Notes under the pieces: model-generated
Databases searched by the model: none
What the model saw: the letters and a program-made list of their open reading frames with translations, nothing else
Told to the model about the DNA's origin: nothing
Shown here: positions 1 through 8,204 of the stretch, in pieces
How positions within the stretch are numbered: position 1 is the first letter of the stretch
How the letters are laid out: every line of letters starts with the position of its first letter
Made by a program: the position numbers and the translations under genes
Source of the DNA: Domibacillus indicus
GTDB lineage: Bacteria; Bacillota; Bacilli; Bacillales; Domibacillaceae
Assembly (NCBI RefSeq): GCF_023715895.1
Contig: NZ_JAMBOO010000005.1
Coordinates: 113,827-177,826 of the forward strand
DNA length: 64,000 bases
Reading direction: 5' to 3'

Positions 1-869
1 AATCCTTTGACATATATCTTAAAAAAGCGATGAAGAGCCTTGAACGGACGCAGCTCTAATTTTGAATATTTATCATGGAGATCCAGATGTAGCCTTAAGA
101 GATCAAGCAGTTCCTTACTACTATGATCTTTCGGCTGCTTTTCAAAGGCAAATGGATTATTGAAAATACCGCGCCCAATCATAACCCCATCAACACCATA
201 TTGATGAGCGAGCTTTAAGCCAGTTTCACGGTCAGGGATATCCCCATTGATCGTCAAGAGTGTATCTGGCGCCACCTGGTCACGAAGTTTTTTAATCTCC
301 GGGATCAGCTCCCAATGAGCATCTACTTTGCTCATTTCCTTTCTTGTACGCAGATGAATGGAAAGATTAGCAATGTCTTGTTTCAATATGTGTGTTAGCC
401 AGTCATGCCATTCGTCTACATCGGTGAAACCAAGCCTTGTCTTTACGCTTACGGGCAATCCTCCTGCTTTTGCTGCTTGTATTAAATCTGCTGCAACTTC
501 TGGGCGACGGATAAGGCCGCTTCCCTTCCCATTCTGTGTCACATTAGGTACAGGACAGCCCATGTTGATATCCAGACCCCTAAACCCGAGCTCCGCCATA
601 CCAATACTCATTTGCCGAAAGTATTCAGGCTTATCCCCCCATATATGGGCTACAATGGGTTGTTCATCCTCTGTAAAAGTCAAACGCCCACGCACACTAT
701 GTTTCCCCTCTGGGTGACAATAGCTCTCCGTGTTGGTAAACTCTGTAAAAAAAACATCAGGTCTGGCTGCTTCACTCACTACATGGCGAAAAACAACATC
801 CGTCACATCTTCCATTGGTGCCAGTATAAAAAAAGGTCGTGGTAAATCACGCCAAAAATTATTTATCAT
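1..869 (-). CDS. tRNA-dihydrouridine synthase (partial, 3' end outside window)
   Basis: Reading leftward from ATG at 867-869, the protein begins [20 protein letters not shown] and stays open to the window edge (289 codons). The order is typical of the Dus family: a flavin-barrel start with LAPMEDVTD, then [20 protein letters not shown], which carries the family's N-x-GCP active-site loop with the catalytic cysteine, then [16 protein letters not shown] and INGDI...[18 protein letters not shown], which bind FMN phosphate. Dus enzymes reduce uridines in the tRNA D-loop using FMN and NADPH. A GAGAGG ribosome site lies about 12 bases upstream. The glycine-rich end of the barrel is inside the window, so only the C-terminal helical domain is lost. 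The Dus subfamily cannot be settled from this part. Confidence 0.9.
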   Translation of the reverse strand, partial: MINNFWRDLPRPFFILAPMEDVTDVVFRHVVSEAARPDVFFTEFTNTESYCHPEGKHSVRGRLTFTEDEQPIVAHIWGDKPEYFRQMSIGMAELGFRGLDINMGCPVPNVTQNGKGSGLIRRPEVAADLIQAAKAGGLPVSVKTRLGFTDVDEWHDWLTHILKQDIANLSIHLRTRKEMSKVDAHWELIPEIKKLRDQVAPDTLLTINGDIPDRETGLKLAHQYGVDGVMIGRGIFNNPFAFEKQPKDHSSKELLDLLRLHLDLHDKYSKLELRPFKALHRFFKIYVKG

Positions 870-1078
870 ATTCAAATTCAAATCCTCTCATTCATTATGG
901 GATACCAGAGTAAACCCTTATCCCAAAATTAAAAAGCAAAATATCTCTGCTTCTTTTACACTTATACCATGCTTAAGCACTTTTTATCAAACTGATCGGA
1001 AATGTTTATCTTAACTTCACAATCTCTGTACAACCAAAATAATCTCCTGCTAAAATTCACTCCATCAACCAGCAAAAC

Positions 1079-1517
1079 ATGAAAAAACCTCTAAACGTTT
1101 TAGCTGCATCATTATCAGCAGGGACAGTGTTTGTATCATCCATTTTTCAATGTTCGCAGAAGAGATTGTCAATCCTGCGCCTGCAATAGTGTCACCGTTA
1201 CAGGAAGGATCAACACCATTCACTGATGTAAATAAGACAATCTGTGAAGAGTCTGTAAAATTCCTTTATGACAATTTGGATATCATAGGTATAGGTCAAA
1301 CATTTGGAGTAGAACATCCGATTAAGCGAGCGGATGCTGCCGTTATTATGTACAAACACTTGGATCTTAACGCCCAAAGCAATGTCCCTGAAACGAATTT
1401 TAAAGACGTGCCGGCTCGTGCAGCTCAAGCTGTGGCAGCTCTTAAATATCATGGTATTGTCAACGGCAAGTCGGATGTGTACTTTGGGGCTGCAGACAAC
1501 ATTACACGGGGTGAAGC
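1079..1517 (+). pseudogene. S-layer-homology (SLH) exported protein, broken at both ends
   Basis: A signal peptide starts at ATG 1079 (MKKPLNVLAASLSAGTVFVS) and the mature part continues in another frame from 1150 (MFAEEIVNPAPA). The two join cleanly if the T5 run at 1143-1147 were T6, so a one-base loss is the simplest reading. The mature part has two SLH-type segments: FTDVNKTICEESVKFLYDNL with a following IKRADAAVIMYKHL, and FKDVPARAAQAVAALKYHGI with ITRGEAT. Such repeats tether proteins to pyruvylated wall polymers. After RGEAT the sequence switches near 1517 into the antisense of a tnpB gene, whose bases supply the last 16 or so codons and the stop at 1575. A real SLH protein would continue. 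I infer a deletion fusing the two genes. Confidence 0.75.
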
Positions 1518-2102
1518 AACCTCGTTTCCTTTGAAAAACAATGAATTTGTCCCTATTGAAGTAACAGCTAAATAATTTATCCCTACGTCTACACCCATCA
1601 CTTTAGAAGAAGAGGAAACAACCTTCGGTTCAAAGGAAACCGACACAGACATATACCATTTCCCTTTTTTCTCATAAAGCTCGCCGGCACCTAATTTTGC
1701 TTCGCCGGACAATATTTTATCAAGCCAATGCTGCTGATAGAGCTCTGCCACAACGGGAACACCGACTCGTTTCTCTAATGTAGGAAAAGAGAGGTTGTAT
1801 AAGCCGTTTTCTTTTTCAACTTTTAAATTTTGGTTGTTAAAGGTACACCAAAAACGGCGAAAGGCTTTTGCTTTTTGATTTTTCTTTTGTGACTTCACTT
1901 CCCGGATGGTTTGGTTGACAATGGCCGAAGGCAATTTGTCCGCAGAAAAAAGTTTGTAGACCTTCGAAGTGGCTTTTGAAAGTTCATCATACTGAAGAAG
2001 CCAATTAGAAAAGCCGATGTTTAATTCGGTCATTTTGCAGTATATCTGTTCTTTTGCATGGGTTGGCTTCATTAGTTCTGGCTTTAAAGAAATGGTTTCC
2101 GT
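1518..2102 (-). pseudogene. tnpB: tnpB remnant, 5' half only, start codon lost
   Basis: The reading frame aligns from residue 1 with the intact TnpB at 8205-9284 up to the segment SLFFKGNE, about 195 of 359 residues, then runs into the SLH gene. The ATG used by the intact copy is ACG here (2100-2102 on the reverse strand). The first catalytic aspartate (GVDVGINYLAV) remains, but the second acidic residue, the zinc finger and the last aspartate are gone. The product cannot be an active RuvC nuclease. Confidence 0.85.
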
Positions 2103-2279
2103 TTCGTTCCTCCTTTCCGAAAAATTAGATTGTACCAATTATACCAAACAAACGTTTTGTATACAAAAGAGATAAGCTAAAAGAAAAAATCGAACCTTTG
2201 ACATGTCTGAAGACATGCCCGGTTCGACCTCGCTATCATCCCACACCTGAAGGAGTGGACTTTCCCGCTCGTAAGGTCT
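1518..2279 (-). mobile_element. Truncated IS200/IS605-group (IS1341-type) element, copy 1 of family 1
   Basis: This matches the left half of the complete element at 8000-9462 almost base for base: the tnpB 5' half, its AAAGGAGG ribosome site, the hairpin near 2190-2227 (outer arms TCGAACC/GGTTCGA, inner ACATGTCT/AGACATG) and the terminal sequence ending in GGTCT. The shared sequence stops after GTAA at 2280-2283 (TTAC on the element strand), the likely target-adjacent motif. The right end and RNA-coding part are missing. The left end abuts the recT pseudogene, so that gene was the insertion target. Confidence 0.8.
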
Positions 2280-2283
2280 GTAA

Positions 2284-3184
2284 GTCCAACGGATTCTTCT
2301 CCTTTGGCGAGAGCCAGTTGTTCTTTCTTCGACTCCTGATCCACTACATACAGCTTGGCACACGGAATGCCGCTTGGTGATACACCGAAGTCATAATGTT
2401 TTAAAACAAAGCCTTTTGAATCTGCTTCCTCCGGAGAGGCCGTCTGGCTTTCTTCTGTTGAGCTGCTTTTTGGTTCTTCACCAGATGATGGCAAACCTTC
2501 CTCTGCCTCTTGAGAGTGAACAGGCTGTGCAGATTCAGGCGTATGGCCTTCAGGACTCTTTTGGTAATCCGGCACAAGATTTGCCTGTTCGCTTTTAAAC
2601 TCTTCCATCCCCATTTCCTCGGCTGTATAAAGGCTGCCAAGCAGGAACTGTCGTCTAAAAAGAGCACTTCTGCTACCTTTATGATCATTACGCTCGGCAT
2701 AGCATCCCACATAAGAGGTCCTCCTTGGCCACCCTCTCTCTGTGAGCGTGCATTGGCTTTAAAGTATTTTTGAAAATTAACAAATACCGCGCAGGGACGA
2801 AACCTCTTATGAAACATCACCGCGTAGGCACCAATGATTTTCCCCCGCTTTTGGCCAAACACATGCCGTACATTCCCTTCTGATGGGATGAACTCAAACT
2901 CATCCCGCTTTCTTACTTCCGCTGCACAAGGGGCACCGACATAATCGGGATTCTGGGCCGCTGTACGAAGCAGGCCGTCCCTTGTGGTGATAAAATTTGT
3001 CCGTGCACCCTGTCTTGTTTTGCATTTTCGGAACACAATATCTCCAAGCAGCGGGTCCAGCCCAAACGTTTCGCAGAACTTCCACGAAATGTCTGGCTTC
3101 TTCCTGTGTTCCTCCATATGGCCCGACAAAGCGGCTCCAGATCAATGACTTCTGTTCCTGGGAAAAAACAAATGCTTTCTCCAT
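2284..3184 (-). pseudogene. RecT/Bet-type single-strand annealing recombinase, frameshifted and interrupted
   Basis: The start MEKAFVFSQEQKSLIWSRFV at 3184 has an AAAGGGTG ribosome site. After about 33 residues an extra base near 3087 shifts the frame to FCETFGLDPLLGDIVFRK, FITTRDGLLRTAAQNPDYVG, FEFIPSEGNVRHVFG, KRGKIIGAYAV and MPSVMIIKVAEV. A second disturbance near 2680 moves it to LFRRQFLLGSLYTAEEMGME and an acidic, glutamine-rich tail. The conserved pieces (GLDP, TTRDGLLR, GAYAV, PSVMI.KVAEV, RRQF.LG.LYTAEEMG) are those of phage RecT-family annealing proteins, as I recall the family. The 3' end is cut by the left end of TnpB element copy 1 at 2283. A likely prophage leftover; assignment rests on motif recognition. 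Confidence 0.7.
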
Positions 3185-3239
3185 TTTGACAAACACCCTT
3201 TCTGAAAATTTTTATATAAAAAAAGCGCACTGCTCTTAG

Positions 3240-3683
3240 GGAGCAAATACGCTTCTTTTAACGAAATCAATGAGCATTTAAACACACAAAAAACGGCTTG
3301 ATCTATTGCGTAATCCACCGATTTAAGGTCTGCTCTATTTAGGCATAGTGAAATAAGGATTACATGCCTGCTTTTAAAAAATCCAACAATCACTTTAGGA
3401 TGGCTGAGCCATCGGCCTGCTGTTTCTTTGATCTATGCGGTGCATAGTAAGAATAGCAACTGTCACTTTGTGTCGATTCTCCCTTGGCAAAATGAAGGGG
3501 ATAAAACGACTTTCACTTTGAAGTGACAAATAAATTAAACTATCGGGATAGAGTAACAAATATTCTGATAATATGCAAATGCAATACTCTCTCGTTATTA
3601 CATTTACATATTATCATATAGAGGAAAATAGAATAATAGAATCACTGATATAATAGGTTTTTTCATCTTTCATTTTAAATAAG
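3240..3683. other. Intergenic region without a supported gene
   Basis: AT-rich sequence between the recT pseudogene and the glycosyltransferase operon. Near 3217-3258 there is an imperfect stem (AAGCG...CGCTT with inner GCTC/GGAGC). No open frame here has a ribosome site or recognisable motif. Confidence 0.5.
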
Positions 3684-4445
3684 TTACCATTCCGTTTTCG
3701 CTAAATATTTTAAATATGCTTTTCTACCTGGTGGATTCCCATTCCAAGGCTTATTTTTGCTAGTAAAGTGAATAATTGCAGGTTTAGTGTTTATTTTATT
3801 CATACGATTAGCTCGAACATTCCATTTTTCATCTAGTTTTAGCCATTTATCTTGTAGAACAACATTCAATCCATCCTGGTCGGGATATAACAACTTGGAA
3901 GGATTATCTTTAATAAATTGGAGAACTTTCGTCGAGATATCATGTTCTCTCCACTTCTTTAAGTTTATTAATAGAACGCCCGAATTAAAATACCCGTGCT
4001 CTTTTGGGATTAATAGTTTCTTACGTCTCTGATCATTGTCGTCATAAACCGCTGCCACATAATAATCATCTATATTTGTTCCCCACAAATTCGTAATATC
4101 TTCTTTTACAATTAGGTCACAATCGAGATAAAGGGCTTTGTGAAAACTTTCGGGTAACAGGTCAGGAATAGATATTCTGCAAAACATTTCTATGCTATAG
4201 TAACGATTTATTAATAAATCATCATATAAATTAACATTAATAAATAAAAATTGAGGAATTACATTAAATCTTTGTAAAGATTTCTCTAATTTAACTTTAT
4301 TCTGTACTGAAAGGTTACCTCCATCAATGATATAAATATTTATGAGATGGTTTGAAACCTTATTTTCTAACAAAGAGTGTAACATTACAGCTAAATGTTT
4401 GGCATAATGATCGTTCGTTGAAGCCAAAATTATAATCTTTTCCAA
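3684..4445 (-). CDS. Glycosyltransferase family 8 protein
   Basis: A 253-residue GT-A fold glycosyltransferase. It opens with EKIIILASTNDHYAKHLAVM, and residues 105-112 read ALYLDCDLIV, containing the D-x-D motif (DCD) that binds Mn2+ and the nucleotide-sugar phosphates. HGYFNSGVLLINLKKWRE and DQDGLNVVL are the other GT8 signatures, and the C-terminal IHFTSKNKPW supplies the usual histidine/lysine phosphate contacts. GT8 enzymes are retaining transferases using UDP-glucose or UDP-galactose. No signal peptide or membrane segment is visible, so it is cytoplasmic. It is the last gene of a leftward operon behind a GT4 enzyme (109-base gap) and a PIG-L deacetylase, which suggests stepwise assembly of a cell-surface or spore glycan. 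Donor and acceptor are unknown. Confidence 0.85.
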   Translation of the reverse strand: MEKIIILASTNDHYAKHLAVMLHSLLENKVSNHLINIYIIDGGNLSVQNKVKLEKSLQRFNVIPQFLFINVNLYDDLLINRYYSIEMFCRISIPDLLPESFHKALYLDCDLIVKEDITNLWGTNIDDYYVAAVYDDNDQRRKKLLIPKEHGYFNSGVLLINLKKWREHDISTKVLQFIKDNPSKLLYPDQDGLNVVLQDKWLKLDEKWNVRANRMNKINTKPAIIHFTSKNKPWNGNPPGRKAYLKYLAKTEW

Positions 4446-4554
4446 CCCTTCACACCTCTTTATAAAAGATTTTATTCAAAGGGCTTATTAAGCTTTTCTA
4501 TGTGCGAAAGTTGAGTTAATAATTTAGAAATACTAATAATTAAAAACATAACTT

Positions 4555-5514
4555 TTACTTCCACCCGTCAATGGCTCTCTGATACAACTCTAAATACCTG
4601 TCAGTCATTCTTTCTTTCGTAAACCGTTTGGCAACATATTTCCTCAGATCCTGCGGTTTGATTGGCGAATCACCACTTACTAATTTACCCATATAATCCA
4701 AATCACCACAAATGAACATAGGCAAACCTTCTAACACGTCTAGAACCCCTCCTCGACCATATGCAGCAACAGGAGTTCCGCAAGCCATTGCTTCTACTAA
4801 TACCAGTCCAAATTGCTCCTGTTCTTCATTCGGAAAGACTAGCCATTTGGCGCGCCTCAATAGAGTTTGCTTTTTCTCCCCATGGACTTCGCCTACATAG
4901 GTGATATTTGATAATCTTTCTATTTGTGGCTGTATTTCCCTAAATAGCTTCGCGCTAAAGACAGGACCGGCAATAATGGTCCTGATGCCTGTCTGTTCAC
5001 CTAATTTTATAGCGTCTTCAACACCCTTTCCTTTGTCGATACGCCCCAAAAACAACAAGTAGTCTTCCTTTATTTCTGAGAAAGTATACGATTCTAAATC
5101 AATGCCGTTATGCACGTAGGCCCCCTTGTACTTATTGGTTGACTGCAGCAATTTTGTTTTACTAACGTACACTGGGCATTTCACAGAAATATTCAATCTT
5201 GATTGAGTATGAATAGTGGAAATAGTAGGAATATCCAAATGTTCACGTCCAATGACTAATTGGTTTGTGTGATCATGAATGACATCAATATCCTTTGGCA
5301 ACGTCTGAAGTACAAAGTCCTTGATATTTTTTTTGTTAAATCCTCTCTGTCCATAGGGAATAATAATCCCTTTACTTTTGCTATCAGCCGGAGCATAAAC
5401 ATAAACTTCATGTCCTCTCCTAACCAACTCATCCGACAGGTTATAAACTACTCTTTCTATTCCTCCGCTTCCGGGAAGAGGCATAACAACTGGGGCAACC
5501 TGAACAATTCTCAT
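4555..5514 (-). CDS. Glycosyltransferase family 4 (GT-B) protein
   Basis: A 319-residue GT-B glycosyltransferase. The N-terminal acceptor domain has MRIVQVAPVVMPLPGSGGIE with the glycine-rich loop (GSGGIERVVYNLSDELVRRGHEV) and IDVIHDHT. The C-terminal domain has LLFLGRIDKGKGVEDAIKL and the E-x7-E donor motif in FPNEEQEQFGLVLVEAMACG followed by TPVAAYGRGGV. GT4 enzymes retain anomeric configuration and need no metal. At 319 residues it is shorter than the usual 350-400. Its ATG overlaps the stop of the upstream PIG-L deacetylase by four bases, so the two are translationally coupled. A GT4 plus PIG-L pair resembles GlcNAc-transfer then de-N-acetylation pathways such as bacillithiol BshA/BshB, but bacillithiol does not need a third transferase and the sequence alone does not prove that substrate. 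Confidence 0.85.
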   Translation of the reverse strand: MRIVQVAPVVMPLPGSGGIERVVYNLSDELVRRGHEVYVYAPADSKSKGIIIPYGQRGFNKKNIKDFVLQTLPKDIDVIHDHTNQLVIGREHLDIPTISTIHTQSRLNISVKCPVYVSKTKLLQSTNKYKGAYVHNGIDLESYTFSEIKEDYLLFLGRIDKGKGVEDAIKLGEQTGIRTIIAGPVFSAKLFREIQPQIERLSNITYVGEVHGEKKQTLLRRAKWLVFPNEEQEQFGLVLVEAMACGTPVAAYGRGGVLDVLEGLPMFICGDLDYMGKLVSGDSPIKPQDLRKYVAKRFTKERMTDRYLELYQRAIDGWK

Positions 5515-6047
5515 ACATGTTTACCTTCCGTAAAACAAGTTGACTTATCATACCGCACGATTCTCTCATATAAAATATATGGCATTAACTTTTTAATCAC
5601 GTGGATCTGGCTTCTATAGATAGAGAGAAGATTTAATTTTTTCTGAAGCAGGCGGAAGGGAATGACATCGTTTGAGGTATCAAAGACATAGAGATTATGA
5701 TGTCCTTGATCATGTAAAATTTTTGAGAGTGATTTGTGTTGGGAATGTCCATACTCCCCACAAAGATTATGTGTAACGATGCGACTAGTTCTATACTTGC
5801 TAATGACCTTCCTTAAATCCTTTCCAACTAGCTGCACATCAAAGCTTCCGCCATATATATCAGGGTAGTCCCATATTTCATATGAAGCTCCAGCTTGTTT
5901 CATTACCTGATGAAATTCTTTTGAACGGATACTGTCTTTGCCATTGGTTAGGCATATGACCTTCCAACCTTGTTCTCTTAATAAAGCCGCTCCCCCGAAA
6001 ATCGATTCATCATCGGGATGGGCGACAAACATGAGTTTATCAATCAA
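5511..6047 (-). CDS. PIG-L (LmbE-like) family N-deacetylase
   Basis: The zinc-binding signature AHPDDE follows shortly after the start (KLMFVAHPDDESIFGGAALL), and a later H-x-x-H-type motif (THNLCGEYGHSQHKSLS) provides the remaining ligand. Members remove acetyl groups from GlcNAc-linked substrates. I chose TTG at 6045-6047 as start: it sits seven bases after a GAGGTG ribosome site and gives 178 residues beginning (M)IDKLMFVAHPDDE. The upstream ATG at 6062 lies within that ribosome site and is less likely. First gene of the operon with the GT4 and GT8 enzymes; its 3' end overlaps the GT4 start by four bases. Slightly shorter than the usual 220-240 residues. Confidence 0.85.
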   Translation of the reverse strand: MIDKLMFVAHPDDESIFGGAALLREQGWKVICLTNGKDSIRSKEFHQVMKQAGASYEIWDYPDIYGGSFDVQLVGKDLRKVISKYRTSRIVTHNLCGEYGHSQHKSLSKILHDQGHHNLYVFDTSNDVIPFRLLQKKLNLLSIYRSQIHVIKKLMPYILYERIVRYDKSTCFTEGKHV

Positions 6048-6147
6048 AACGTGACACCTCATTTTTAAATTTTACTACCAGAAATTGCATTCTCAAATAG
6101 TGTATGTAGAGATCACGAAGGATGACACAGTGCATGGATAGGACAAA

Positions 6148-6224
6148 TTGAACAAAAATTTAGTGCCGCATTCCCCTTCAAAATCTTCGGCTTAGTGGGG
6201 GTTAGGCGCTAATTTTTTGTTCAA
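6148..6224. repeat. 77-base inverted repeat upstream of the glycan operon
   Basis: Left arm TTGAACAAAAATTTAGTGCC and right arm GGCGCTAATTTTTTGTTCAA pair over 20 positions with one mismatch and one G-U. An inner CCCC/GGGG stem surrounds TCTTCGGC. It lies about 100 bases upstream of the PIG-L start. It could be a leader RNA structure, a small transposon-derived repeat or a terminator; no other copy is visible here. Confidence 0.6.
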
Positions 6225-6274
6225 ATGTCTTTAGTGAAAATCATTTATAATCTAAAAATAGCAAAAAATTGACC

Positions 6275-6306
6275 CCTTCCTATGATTCATCTAGGAAGGC
6301 TTTTTC
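6275..6306 (+). terminator. Rho-independent terminator-like hairpin
   Basis: CCTTCCTA and TAGGAAGG flank a nine-base loop and are followed by CTTTTTC. No rightward gene is visible just upstream, so what it terminates is unclear. The stretch 6307-6605 holds nothing I can support. Confidence 0.5.
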
Positions 6307-6605
6307 ACGCTTGCAACGTTAGAATAAGTCCAAATAATTTATATACAAAAAGAGCTGCCCAATTAGAACACCTCTTTTTAAGCAGACTATCATGGCCACA
6401 ACCTGCAATATTTTTTATTTTTATGGTCACACATTTGGTTATATTCTTTATAAAAAAGCTGTTTTCGTGGCCACAAATGGTCATATTACCAGCGAACTTC
6501 CTGCTCCTTACCGGTTCTCCACCGTCTCTGGATACAAGTTATGCTTCATCATATAAAGGTGATTACAGATACTGCTAGGACTTGACTTATCCATTAACAT
6601 CCGCT

Positions 6606-6851
6606 TTATTTCCCAAAGCAACAGCGCCACACTCTCTTGAATATGCATAGACCAAAGAGAAGAGAAGCAAGGAAGCTGAGTATTGCAATAATGAGGGTGA
6701 AAGTAGCACCAATGGTTTCTAGACCAAGGAGCGAGAAGAAACCAGGGATTACAGGTGTTGCCCCCCACACCGTTAGCAGCAGCAAGACTACACCCACTAA
6801 AAACCCTAGGAACATCTCAAAAACACTACACGTAGAATGCTTCGTAATCAC
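6606..6851 (-). CDS. Small two-helix membrane protein
   Basis: An 81-residue protein starting at GTG (6849-6851), eight bases after an excellent AAAGGAGGTG ribosome site, which makes translation very likely. It is almost wholly hydrophobic: helix 1 spans roughly residues 11-33 (MFLGFLVGVVLLLLTVWGAT) and helix 2 roughly residues 40-68 (LETIGATFTLIIAILSFLAS), ending in a short basic, cysteine-containing tail (FKRVWRCCFGK). I do not recognise a family. It stands alone between intergenic stretches. Confidence 0.7.
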   Translation of the reverse strand: MITKHSTCSVFEMFLGFLVGVVLLLLTVWGATPVIPGFFSLLGLETIGATFTLIIAILSFLASLLFGLCIFKRVWRCCFGK

Positions 6852-6985
6852 AGAAGTCCACCTCCTTTCATAGGACTAATTGTCCTACTATATAATACGT
6901 GGCTGCTTGAAAGTTCGTTAAAGAGAAACGCACAAAGAAACTAAAAAAGTATTAATAAAAGGCCCCTGATATATCCTGAAATTTT

Positions 6986-7288
6986 TTGTTTCTACTGTTG
7001 CGCAAGGAAAACCGGACGATTGCAGTCCAAGCGAAGCGATATGGCAACGCTGTCGGAGTGAAAGCTGTCCATTGGGTAAGCGCTACCAAATGGTATTATC
7101 GAACAAATGAGGAATGGGTCATAACGAATAATACGTTTACCAAAAACGTCTGCAACTGCGCAGAACGGCTTAGCGTGAGATTAATCGACCGCAGCGACTT
7201 GATAAATTTAATTCCGGAAAGCAAGGCGATCCACTCAGGCACAGGAATAGCCCCGTCCGGTTTAATCCGGCGGGGTTATTTTATTTAA
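6986..7288 (+). pseudogene. Mrr-type restriction endonuclease domain, 5'-truncated remnant
   Basis: Residues corresponding to RTIAVQAKRYGNAVGVKAVH, then EEWVITNNTFTKNV and SVRLIDRSDLINLI match the second half of the Mrr-like PD-(D/E)xK domain. QAK is the catalytic Q-x-K part, and NNTFT and the ending L-I-D-R-x-x-L are family hallmarks. The preceding aspartate-bearing strand is absent, and no N-terminal helical or membrane region exists upstream. ATG 6986 has no ribosome site. I read this as a decayed remnant that cannot cut DNA. A terminator follows. Confidence 0.65.
7249..7286 (+). terminator. Rho-independent terminator
   Basis: CCCCG-T-CCGG and CCGG-CGGGG pair around a TTTAAT loop, followed by TTATTTTATTT. 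It sits just behind the endonuclease homology and was probably the original gene's terminator. Confidence 0.7.
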
Positions 7289-7459
7289 CACTTTTCGAAA
7301 ACAGTGCCACACCGCAGTTCATTGACAATGGGACAAGGCAACGTTACCCTGACAACAACCGAGTCAGATGGGGCGGCAGTAAGTATGATAAAAAGACCGA
7401 AGTAAAAAATATTGCGCACCAAAAAGCCACCGTCTATTAAACCGATGGCTGCCCTGTCA

Positions 7460-7894
7460 CTACTGATCCGTCGACAAAAGCGAATCGCTGAATGTATAAC
7501 CAAGATTTTTACCGTCACTCCCGTAGACATGAACGTTATTCAAGTTGGTCAAAGCACGATATTCCGCATAATAGTAATAATGATTGACTACCATCGAGCC
7601 AAGTTTATTAACGGCCAATTGGCGCACTGCATCATCGTCTGTTGACGCTATAGTCGAATATATCTTTGCGACATGCTGGTTCGGCACGATTTCAACTCGG
7701 TCAAACAACGCAATGCCATCATTGCTTGCAAAATTTGACCGGAATGTTTGAGTAAATTTCTCTGATAAAGCTTCGTCTACCGTACCAGGATATTCTTGCA
7801 CCGGCTCTTTCGCAGAGACAAAAACGATTAATGCTATTATCAAACTAAATACAATAAGCGCACCGATCATTTTAACATTTACTGCTTTAATCAC
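7460..7894 (-). CDS. Membrane-anchored protein of unknown function
   Basis: I chose GTG at 7892-7894, nine bases after an AGGGAG ribosome site, giving 144 residues. The N-terminus has one transmembrane segment (IGALIVFSLIIALIVFVSA), followed by an extracytoplasmic domain with AKEPVQEYPGTVDEALSEKF, DRVEIVPNQHVAKIYSTIAS, VVNHYYYYAEYRALTNLNNV and VHVYGSDGKNLGYTFSDSLL. It looks like a small folded alpha/beta domain held outside the membrane. I do not recognise the family. The right end of a TnpB element begins about 100 bases upstream of the start, so its promoter region may have been altered by that insertion. Confidence 0.7.
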   Translation of the reverse strand: MIKAVNVKMIGALIVFSLIIALIVFVSAKEPVQEYPGTVDEALSEKFTQTFRSNFASNDGIALFDRVEIVPNQHVAKIYSTIASTDDDAVRQLAVNKLGSMVVNHYYYYAEYRALTNLNNVHVYGSDGKNLGYTFSDSLLSTDQ

Positions 7895-7999
7895 ATTTAT
7901 CGTCTCCCTATTGAGTTTAGATAAGTGTAGACGAGAAATATTGAATTCATACATGGGAAGGCGCTTTACTTTGTTATTCCTTGTTATACCGCACTTATG

Positions 8000-8204
8000 T
8001 TGACACTCCCACGGCTAAAGCCGCAAGCCCTTCACCTTGCGGTGAGACGGGTGGGATTCTGAAGTGCGAACGCGTTTTCAGTCCATTTCTGTTTAGAACT
8101 CGCCTTCAGTTAAGGGCGGTGTCATCAGCCCATCCTGCTTCGTTATGTATGCCTTCGGCATACATGTACCTAACAGGCGGTCCTGCTGTTACCACAGGAC
8201 TAGG
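8000..8204 (-). ncRNA. Right-end (omega/reRNA) scaffold of family 1, guide read from the flank
   Basis: The roughly 200 non-coding bases after the tnpB stop fold into several stems, including CCGAAGGC within a longer inverted repeat, GCGGTG/CACCGC and a terminal CCCACGGC/GCCGTGGG-type arm. In characterised TnpB elements this stretch is the RNA scaffold, and the bases just outside the element serve as guide. Here that guide would start near 7999 and read leftward (ATAAGTGCGGTATAACAAGG). The RNA itself is inferred. Confidence 0.6.

Noticed and set aside
1519..1575. SLH protein C-terminus as a natural end
   Set aside because: These codons match the antisense strand of tnpB at 8700-8757 base for base, so they are element sequence.
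6282..6578. Open frame of 98 codons as a gene
   Set aside because: It starts inside a terminator hairpin, lacks a ribosome site and has no protein-like pattern.
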